Below, piece by piece: positions 1-5,136 of a DNA stretch of 5,136 nucleotides. Each line of letters opens with the position of its first letter. The stretch's first letter is position 1. The notes beneath the pieces were generated by a model that did not search any database, had not been told where the DNA came from, and saw only the letters and a program-made list of their open reading frames with translations. The DNA comes from Proteobacteria bacterium UBA6522. GTDB taxonomy: Bacteria; Pseudomonadota; Gammaproteobacteria; Steroidobacterales; Rariloculaceae. Position numbers and translations under genes: made by a program. The stretch lies in NCBI GenBank assembly GCA_002434915.1, contig DJLG01000040.1:1-5136 (forward strand). The letters run 5' to 3'.

Positions 1-641
1 CGAAGGCTTCCGGCTGCTGCATTACGAGGATTCATAAAAAGTTTTTCACCACGTACCAAAGCACGCTGGTTATAACTTAAAAAACCACTTTTTGGCATAA
101 AAACCTCGCCACGCACCTCGATAAGGCTCGGAAGATTTTCACCATACAAACGTAATGGAATTGATGAAATTGTTCTCACATTATGAGTAACATCTTCACC
201 CCTATTACCATCGCCTCTAGTTGACGCTAGCACAAGAGATCCACTTTCATACCGCAAATTAACAGCCACACCATCTAATTTTGGTTCGGCAACATACTCT
301 ATATCTTTATGCTTTCCTGCCTGAGGTCCTAATCTATCCTTTAAGCGCTGATCAAAACTAATAAGCTCGTCATCATTAAATACATTATCTAGTGAGAGCA
401 TAGGCGAAAGATGGCTTACCTCTTTAAATTCACCAATTGGAGATATCCCAACACGTTGAGTGGGAGAATCCGAAGTAACCAGCTCCGGATGAAGAGACTC
501 TAATGTTTTTAGTCTTAACATTAACCTGTCATATTCAACATCCGGAATAATAGGATCAGCTAAAATATAGTATGAAAAATTATGATCACCTAAATCTTTA
601 CGAAGAACCTGAATTTCCTGAATAGCAGCTTCTTTACTCAT
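1..641 (-). CDS. ligA: NAD+-dependent DNA ligase LigA, N-terminal part (cut by window edge)
   Basis: LigA seals 5'-phosphate/3'-hydroxyl nicks in duplex DNA, joining Okazaki fragments and finishing repair, with NAD+ as the AMP donor. The window holds 213 complete codons from the ATG at 641 and ends inside the next codon, so roughly the first third of a usual ~670-residue ligase is visible. Domain Ia (about residues 1-70) carries the NMN-binding pattern YY (24-25) and IPDVEYD (32-38). The start of the adenylation domain shows MLSLDNVF (81-88), AEPKLDG (118-124) with the AMP-accepting lysine K121 and E119, TRGDG (141-145), EVRGEVF (175-181) and NPRNAAAGS (204-212). All agree with family consensus. 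The start follows the zipA stop by two nucleotides and gives a normal N-terminus. A purine-rich AAGAGAG inside the zipA end, about 15 nt upstream, is a mediocre ribosome site, so translation is probably coupled to zipA. The OB, zinc-finger, HhH and BRCT domains lie outside the window. Confidence 0.97.
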   Translation of the reverse strand, partial: MSKEAAIQEIQVLRKDLGDHNFSYYILADPIIPDVEYDRLMLRLKTLESLHPELVTSDSPTQRVGISPIGEFKEVSHLSPMLSLDNVFNDDELISFDQRLKDRLGPQAGKHKDIEYVAEPKLDGVAVNLRYESGSLVLASTRGDGNRGEDVTHNVRTISSIPLRLYGENLPSLIEVRGEVFMPKSGFLSYNQRALVRGEKLFMNPRNAAAGSL

Positions 642-643
642 AC

Positions 644-1291
644 TCAAAGAAAAACTCTCTTATGTTGATGATAGTACTCAATGATTTCCTCGCGAATATA
701 GCGTTCGCGTTGAATGCTCCAATAACTTCCCTCCTCATCCAACAACTCAGCTGCTAAGATTTGTTTTAGATGGCGTGCAATAGAGACCATTCGATCAAAC
801 CGAGCTACTGGATCACCCTGACCAGGAAGCTCCATAAAAAAAGTCATGCCGGGTATCACATTGCCCTTAATATCATTAAGATCAAAAGAGCCTGGCTCAA
901 TCAGATTAGCAACGCTAAATTCAGCTTCATTATTATCTGCGCCCTGGTCTAAAAAGTAATGAAAAATTCCGTATTTACCTCGCTGAAGACCAGCATTCCG
1001 TAATGCTAATACTATCTGCTCTAAGTCTAATTCTTCTTTGTTTTTAGGCACAAAACGAAGAGTTACTATTTTTTTTGGAGATATCTCATCTTCATTTTTT
1101 ACAGCAAGATTTTCTTTATCACTACTATTAGAACTAATTTCTGAGCCCTGACTATACTCAACAACCTGATCATGCTGTTTGAGTGATGATGGAGATTTTG
1201 ATTGTTTTTTAGATAAAAAATAGGACCATAGGTAAACCCCTGCCACTAAAAGCAAACCTAAACTGAAAAGTACCCAGCGTAATTCCAGCAT
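644..1291 (-). CDS. zipA: Cell division protein ZipA, short-linker form
   Basis: ZipA is an inner-membrane protein that binds the C-terminal tail of FtsZ and tethers and stabilises the Z ring early in division. The 215-residue product has the expected layout. A short N-terminus leads into one membrane helix (about residues 6-26), followed by the basic flank SKKQSK. A hydrophilic linker (about 28-73) rich in Ser, Lys, Glu and Asp comes next. The C-terminal FtsZ-binding domain (about 74-208) has recognisable blocks ALRNAGLQRG (96-105), FSVANLIEPGSFD (125-137) and PGMTFFMELPG (147-157), which align by eye with E. coli ZipA (NSIQQAGF, FSLANMVKPGTFD, PGVTIFMQVP). E. coli ZipA has 328 residues, most of the extra length being a long Pro/Gln-rich linker, so this protein keeps both functional ends and shortens the spacer. 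The ATG start is supported by a GAAGAG ribosome site six nucleotides upstream. The gene begins 14 nt after the smc stop and ends 2 nt before ligA. Confidence 0.95.
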   Translation of the reverse strand: MLELRWVLFSLGLLLVAGVYLWSYFLSKKQSKSPSSLKQHDQVVEYSQGSEISSNSSDKENLAVKNEDEISPKKIVTLRFVPKNKEELDLEQIVLALRNAGLQRGKYGIFHYFLDQGADNNEAEFSVANLIEPGSFDLNDIKGNVIPGMTFFMELPGQGDPVARFDRMVSIARHLKQILAAELLDEEGSYWSIQRERYIREEIIEYYHQHKRVFL

Positions 1292-1297
1292 TAATTA

Positions 1298-1303
1298 CTC
1301 TTC
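1298..1303 (-). promoter_or_regulatory. Ribosome binding site of zipA
   Basis: The minus strand reads GAAGAG followed by six nucleotides (TAATTA) and then the zipA ATG. This is the clearest Shine-Dalgarno-like sequence in the window and it fixes the zipA start. It lies in the 14-nt gap after smc, whose TAA stop is followed directly in frame by TAG, a double stop. Confidence 0.55.
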
Positions 1304-1305
1304 TA

Positions 1306-4300
1306 TTACATAGTGGCAAGTTGGACCGCTTCTTCGATATCCACCGCAACGAGTCTTGATACCCCAGGCTCGTTCATAGTGACCCCTGTAAGCTGGTGCA
1401 TTGCCTCCATTGTCGTCTTGTTATGGGTAATTAAAACGAACTGCACTTGTTGAGACATCTCTTTCACTATCTCCGAAAAACGGCTTACATTTGCATCATC
1501 GAGAGGAGCATCTACCTCATCCAATAAGCAAAAAGGAGCTGGGTTAAGCTCAAAAATAGAAAAAATCAATGCAACAGCAGTTAATGCTTTCTCACCACCT
1601 GATAACAAATGAATAGTACTATTTCTCTTACCTGGCGGACGAGCCATTATTGTTACGCCAGAACTAAGCAAGTCTTCACCCTCAAGCTCAAGATAAGCAT
1701 GTCCACCACCATAAAGTCTCGGGAATAACGTGCCTAGACCTTTATTTGCAGCATCAAAAGTTTCCTTAAAACGTGCTCTTGTTTCTCGATCAATCTTGCG
1801 TATTGCATTTTCTAGAGTTTCTAATGCCTGGGTTAAATCATTGGATTGTGAGTCCAAATATTCTTTTCGCTCTGTTTGATCTTTAAACTCATCGATTGCT
1901 GCTAAGTTTATAGCACCAAGTCTTTGAATTTGCCGTTCCAGTTTTTCTGCTGACTTTTCCCAATCTGCTAAATCTGCATCATCATCAAGATCGGATAAAA
2001 CTTTGTCTTTATCATAACCAGATTCTGAAAGCTGTTCGGAAACAGCCTCCACTCTGACCTGAATTTCCCTAACTTCCAAACGAACCGAATCTAGTGACTC
2101 CCTTGCCACCTGGACAAACTGTTCTTGGTCAGAACGTAACTGATCAGTTTCTCTCAACTGTGCATCAACCTCTTCTACAGACTTACGCGAATCACTAAGC
2201 AAGGCTTCAACATTAACTCTTTCCTGTAGTTTAGCCTCAAGGGTTTGAGCTTCAGAAGTTATTGGGTTTACTACGCCCCGAAGCTGTAAACGAAGCTCAT
2301 CTCGACGCTTAATCATACTTTCTTTCTGATTTTTTACTCTTTCTAAAGCAGCTGAAGCAGACTCTTTTGAACTCTTTCTTGATTCGACTTTTACAGCAAT
2401 CTCTTGAGCACGGTCTCTTTGCTTTTCAGTCTTGATTCGCGCTTCTTCAACCTGTTTTTTATATATTTCTTTACTTTCTTCCAGGTCCGCTTTCTTGGAA
2501 CTAAGCTTATCCTTAAGATCACCAGCCTTAACTCGCTCATTCTTAGATCTGCTTAGATCAGAAGATAGTGATTCAATTTCATGATTAATTTCTGATAATC
2601 TATTATCTAATTTTGTAGCGCGTAACATTGATTGCTCAAGCGTTAATCGTGTTGTATCAATATTACTTTTTATTTGAGAATAGGACTCTTGTTTTCTAGA
2701 GACCTCCTCTTGAGCTTTAACGCGTTCTGCCTCAAGACTTTCCAGTCTGACTCGTATCTCCTGAAGTGATTTCTGCATTTCTTTCTGCTGAATCGAACCT
2801 TTTTCTATGGAGGTCCCCAATTTTTTTATTTCTTCACCACGATGAAGAACACCAACTTGAGGGTCATCGGTACCATTAATCCTTAACCAGCTTGGGCCCA
2901 TCCATACACCCTCAGAGGTAATTACGGATTCATGTGGGCATAATTTTTCACGAATTGAAATTGCATCAGATATTGAATCTGCCACAAATACGTCTGAAAG
3001 CAACCGTGCTACACCTACCCCCTGCACATATCGACTAAGCTTTTTATCCTCATTCTCAATCCCAAAGTCTTGTGAGTCATGCTGATCCAATAAAATTACG
3101 CCTTGATCAGTTACCTCTGAAAGACTCTCTATCAACGAACCTATACTATCGACACAAATAGCCTGTAGGTAACCACCTAATACTGTCTCAACGGCTCTTT
3201 CCCAACCAGGATCTACTATGAGGTTCTGCGCTAAACGAGACTTAACGGATAAGTTACGAGAAACAAGCCACTTACTGATTTGTTTAGAACCACTACCCAA
3301 AGCCACCTCTTGCAGAGCCTCGAGAGAAGTGAGTCGACCTCCATCGCTATGCAATTTCCCACTGACTATGTCTAATTCTGATGAATAACTGCGCTGCTTC
3401 TCTTGAACAGAGTTGAGTTCCTCCCAAATACTATCTAAAACTCGAGCTGCTTCTTGAGAAGCAAGGAGAAATCTCTCTTCCTCTGCTACCAATCCATGTA
3501 AACGCTCTTCAGTCTTATTAATACCAAGACCTAATCTTTCAGATAATATACTTTCATTCTCATGCGCTAATCGTATTTTTTGACTTTCAAGGTGTTCTAT
3601 ATTTGCAGTTTCAACCTGCTCAATACGCTCCAATCTTGCTAATTCATCAGCGACCATCTGCCAGTTATCCTGCCACCTTTCGGCCACATCTTCAGCTTCA
3701 TTTAGAGTTTTAAGCGAATCTTTATGGTCTAACCGTGCCTGTTCAAGTTCTGGGTTTAGCTCTTGCAACAATAGATCAATTTCCTCTATTGCAAGAGTGT
3801 CGCTATCTACATGAGACTGTATCTCATTCAACTGAATATCAGTAGATTCTAAATCTTCTGTCTGCCTCTGGTTTAATTCTTTTCTATGCTGAATTGATTG
3901 CTCAAGACGTGCTATTTCAGCACCAACCTTATAATATTTTCCCTGTATTTCATTAAAATCATCACTACTTTGAGCATGCTTTATACGTAAATCTTCTATT
4001 CTGGACTCAGTAGAACGCTGCTCTGTTAAGGCAGCATCATGTGCTAATTGTTTTTGATTGCGGCGAGACTCCTCACCATTAACCTCAGCCTCTAACTCTA
4101 GAATACGCAAAACTAGTAATTCTGCCTTTATCTTTCGTTGTTTAGTTTTGAGATCTTTATAACGTGAGGCTGCTCGAGCTTGGCGTTGTAGATGATCTAA
4201 TTGTTTTTCCAATTCTTCACGCAAATCGTTTAAACGATCTAAATTATCACGGGTATGCCTAATACGATGTTCTGTTTCACGACGTCGTTCCTTATACTTA

Positions 4301-4812
4301 GAAATTCCCGCAGCTTCTTCAAGGAAAGCTCTCATATCATCTGGCTTAGCCTCTACTAATCGTGAAATTGTTCCTTGTTCAATAATTGAATATCCATTTG
4401 ATCCAAGGCCTGTACCAAGCAAAATTTGTGTAATGTCCTTTCTTCGACATCGCGTATTATTTAGATAGTATTGAGACATTCCATCTCTTGAAACAACACG
4501 TCTTATACCTACTTCAGAATACCCGGCATAGGCGCCAGCAAGAGCTCCATCAGAATTATCAAAGGTTAGCTCAATAGAAGCCCTACCAACCGGTTTTCTA
4601 GAACTGGAGCCGTTAAATATGACATCAGCCATCGAGTCTCCACGCAGTGTTTTAGCAGAGCCCTCTCCCAAAACCCAGCGTATTGCATCAATGATATTAG
4701 ATTTGCCACAGCCATTAGGCCCGACAATTCCCATAAGATTCCCTGGAAAGGCTATTGTCGTTGGATCAACGAAGGATTTAAAGCCAGAAAGCTTGATTTT
4801 ACTCAGACGCAT
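1306..4812 (-). CDS. smc: Chromosome segregation/condensation ATPase SMC
   Basis: SMC forms a homodimer that, with ScpA and ScpB, makes the ring-shaped bacterial condensin that extrudes DNA loops and helps separate sister chromosomes. The product has 1168 residues, close to the family norm. The N-terminal head opens MRLSKIKLSGFKSF and has Walker A GPNGCGKSN (31-39, K37) and the Q-loop IIEQG (143-147, Q146). The first coiled-coil arm covers about 165-500, the hinge about 505-660 (LGGYLQAI at 545-552) and the second arm about 665-1000. The C-terminal head has RLYGGGHAYL (1032-1041), the ABC signature LSGGEKALTA (1070-1079), Walker B FCLLDEVDAPLDD (1094-1106, with D1098 and E1099) and the switch histidine in LITHNK (about 1127-1132). 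All catalytic motifs are intact. A start at TTG 4842 would add MFFAQISQIY, which is not family-like; family starts match the ATG at 4812, although no clear Shine-Dalgarno precedes it. smc is the first gene of the smc-zipA-ligA unit. SbcC, RecN and MukB are excluded by the SMC-type signature and the hinge. Confidence 0.97.
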   Translation of the reverse strand: MRLSKIKLSGFKSFVDPTTIAFPGNLMGIVGPNGCGKSNIIDAIRWVLGEGSAKTLRGDSMADVIFNGSSSRKPVGRASIELTFDNSDGALAGAYAGYSEVGIRRVVSRDGMSQYYLNNTRCRRKDITQILLGTGLGSNGYSIIEQGTISRLVEAKPDDMRAFLEEAAGISKYKERRRETEHRIRHTRDNLDRLNDLREELEKQLDHLQRQARAASRYKDLKTKQRKIKAELLVLRILELEAEVNGEESRRNQKQLAHDAALTEQRSTESRIEDLRIKHAQSSDDFNEIQGKYYKVGAEIARLEQSIQHRKELNQRQTEDLESTDIQLNEIQSHVDSDTLAIEEIDLLLQELNPELEQARLDHKDSLKTLNEAEDVAERWQDNWQMVADELARLERIEQVETANIEHLESQKIRLAHENESILSERLGLGINKTEERLHGLVAEEERFLLASQEAARVLDSIWEELNSVQEKQRSYSSELDIVSGKLHSDGGRLTSLEALQEVALGSGSKQISKWLVSRNLSVKSRLAQNLIVDPGWERAVETVLGGYLQAICVDSIGSLIESLSEVTDQGVILLDQHDSQDFGIENEDKKLSRYVQGVGVARLLSDVFVADSISDAISIREKLCPHESVITSEGVWMGPSWLRINGTDDPQVGVLHRGEEIKKLGTSIEKGSIQQKEMQKSLQEIRVRLESLEAERVKAQEEVSRKQESYSQIKSNIDTTRLTLEQSMLRATKLDNRLSEINHEIESLSSDLSRSKNERVKAGDLKDKLSSKKADLEESKEIYKKQVEEARIKTEKQRDRAQEIAVKVESRKSSKESASAALERVKNQKESMIKRRDELRLQLRGVVNPITSEAQTLEAKLQERVNVEALLSDSRKSVEEVDAQLRETDQLRSDQEQFVQVARESLDSVRLEVREIQVRVEAVSEQLSESGYDKDKVLSDLDDDADLADWEKSAEKLERQIQRLGAINLAAIDEFKDQTERKEYLDSQSNDLTQALETLENAIRKIDRETRARFKETFDAANKGLGTLFPRLYGGGHAYLELEGEDLLSSGVTIMARPPGKRNSTIHLLSGGEKALTAVALIFSIFELNPAPFCLLDEVDAPLDDANVSRFSEIVKEMSQQVQFVLITHNKTTMEAMHQLTGVTMNEPGVSRLVAVDIEEAVQLATM

Positions 4813-4862
4813 ATAAATTTGTGATATTTGAGCAAAAAACAAGCCGTAATAAAGGTTTCAGA

Positions 4863-4891
4863 CTTCTATTTTAGACTATAAACGCTATCAA
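4863..4891 (-). promoter_or_regulatory. Candidate sigma-70 promoter of the smc-zipA-ligA unit
   Basis: Read on the minus strand, TTGATA (4891-4886; five of six matches to TTGACA) is followed after 17 nt by TAGAAG (4868-4863; four of six matches to TATAAT). Transcription would begin near 4856 and leave a leader of about 44 nt before the smc ATG at 4812. The spacing is ideal but the -10 is poor. In an AT-rich region such matches arise by chance, so this is only the best-placed candidate I found. Confidence 0.3.
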
Positions 4892-4949
4892 AACGATTGA
4901 AATAATGCTGAATAAGCTACTAATTTCATACAAATGCGTCATCAGAGGA

Positions 4950-4978
4950 TTTCCGCTCAGCTCCTGTCTATGTATAAT
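4950..4978 (+). promoter_or_regulatory. Candidate promoter with perfect -10 for the rightward gene
   Basis: A perfect TATAAT lies at 4973-4978 on the plus strand. The hexamer 17 nt upstream, TTTCCG (4950-4955), matches the -35 consensus at only three positions, so an activator or other help would be needed. Transcription would start near 4985, about 110 nt before the ATG at 5095, and the transcript would carry the hairpin at 4994-5027 near its 5' end. Confidence 0.35.
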
Positions 4979-4993
4979 CGCCCGTTGGTTGAA

Positions 4994-5027
4994 TCTAGCC
5001 TTGGGGGTAAAAGATTTACCAGCTAGA
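4994..5027 (+). other. Two-part inverted repeat (possible leader hairpin)
   Basis: The outer arms TCTAGC (4994-4999) and GCTAGA (5022-5027) are perfectly complementary. Inside them GGTAAA (5006-5011) and TTTACC (5015-5020) pair around the three-base loop AGA. The two stems are separated by six bases on the left and one on the right. No T-run follows on either strand, so it is not an intrinsic terminator. It begins about 16 nt after the -10 hexamer at 4973-4978 and would sit near the 5' end of a transcript from there. It could be an mRNA leader structure, a protein-binding palindrome or chance. Confidence 0.45.
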
Positions 5028-5094
5028 AAAGCTAATACCAAATTAATGGAAAAAGACAGCAAGTACGATCCCAAACACCATGGGATGGGCATTT

Positions 5095-5136
5095 ATGAGT
5101 AAAAAAACGTTAAAAAAGAAAGTGGTCGCTAAAAAA
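5095..5136 (+). CDS. Possible gene start, lysine-rich N-terminus, function unknown (cut by window edge)
   Basis: From the ATG at 5095 an open frame runs off the right edge and gives 14 residues, MSKKTLKKKVVAKK. Eight of the 14 are lysine. Such basic, low-complexity beginnings occur in nucleic-acid-binding proteins (histone-like proteins, some DksA-family and ribosome-associated proteins), but 14 residues cannot identify a family. GGGA at 5082-5085, nine nucleotides upstream, is at best a weak ribosome site. The start overlaps the end of the plus frame that stops at 5102 by eight nucleotides (ATGAGTAA), an arrangement seen in coupled genes. It would be transcribed away from smc. The frame is too short to exclude chance. 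Confidence 0.4.
   Translation, partial: MSKKTLKKKVVAKK

Larger units (their letters stand above)
4813..5094. other. Divergent region upstream of smc without a confident gene
   Basis: This stretch separates smc (leftward) from a possible rightward gene at 5095. It holds candidate promoters on both strands and a two-part hairpin at 4994-5027. Two open frames cross it on opposite strands: minus 5092-4871 (73 codons, two hydrophobic segments) and plus 4905-5102 (65 codons). They share the same third codon position, so one being open helps keep the other open, and at most one should be coding. Neither has a convincing ribosome site and I recognise neither product. The second half of the plus frame, from about TTG 5001 or ATG 5046, has a believable hydrophilic composition and ends in HHGMGIYE. 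Its first half is rich in Cys and aromatic residues and looks non-coding. I see no RNA gene or repeat array here. Confidence 0.6.

Noticed and set aside
567..572. LigA residues YY (24-25), where E. coli has YH, as a possible loss of a key NMN contact
   Set aside because: LigA proteins such as that of B. subtilis also carry YY here, so it is normal family variation.
1..641. LigA as a truncated or broken gene
   Set aside because: The frame is intact to the window edge and all expected motifs are present in order, so the truncation is only the window boundary.
770..952. Plus-strand open frame of 60 codons
   Set aside because: It lies wholly inside zipA on the opposite strand, has no ribosome site and gives an unfamiliar sequence, so it is a shadow of zipA.
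4619..4816. Plus-strand open frame of 65 codons
   Set aside because: It lies opposite the highly conserved Walker A region of smc and is open because of codon use there. It has no independent support.
4994..5027. The hairpin as an intrinsic terminator
   Set aside because: No run of T follows it on either strand, and it lies between divergent genes where no terminator is expected.
4871..5092. Minus-strand frame of 73 codons read as a confident small membrane protein gene ahead of smc
   Set aside because: Two hydrophobic stretches are suggestive, but there is no clear ribosome site, the candidate smc promoter lies inside it, and an equally open frame exists on the other strand. It is kept as an open question in the findings rather than as a feature.

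Overview
The window reads as a piece of a moderately AT-rich gammaproteobacterial chromosome (about 40% G+C, judged by eye). Three genes on the minus strand follow each other in transcription order: smc (chromosome condensation ATPase), zipA (membrane anchor of the FtsZ ring) and ligA (NAD+-dependent DNA ligase, cut by the left window edge). ZipA is essentially confined to Gammaproteobacteria. The smc-zipA-ligA order is known from lineages such as the pseudomonads that keep SMC-ScpAB. Enterobacteria use MukBEF instead of SMC, so an enterobacterial source is unlikely. I cannot name the genus from sequence alone.

Layout on the + strand: 1-641 is the 5' part of ligA (213 complete residues, through the catalytic KLDG motif). 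644-1291 is zipA. 1306-4812 is smc, with its start best placed at the ATG at 4812 rather than at the longer TTG-initiated reading from 4842. 4813-5094 has no gene I can call with confidence. It probably holds two divergent promoters and a leader hairpin at 4994-5027. 5095-5136 is the first 14 codons of a possible plus-strand gene with a very lysine-rich N-terminus, cut by the right edge.

The three minus-strand genes are packed with gaps of 14 and 2 nucleotides and no terminator between them, so they are very likely one transcription unit with coupled translation. Together they join chromosome organisation and segregation (SMC), assembly of the division ring (ZipA) and sealing of nicks after replication and repair (LigA). 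This is conserved housekeeping, and I see no mobile element, CRISPR array, RNA gene or defence system. The less ordinary points are the very short ZipA linker, the SMC hinge end that lacks the textbook paired-glycine motif, and the poorly explained divergent region upstream of smc.
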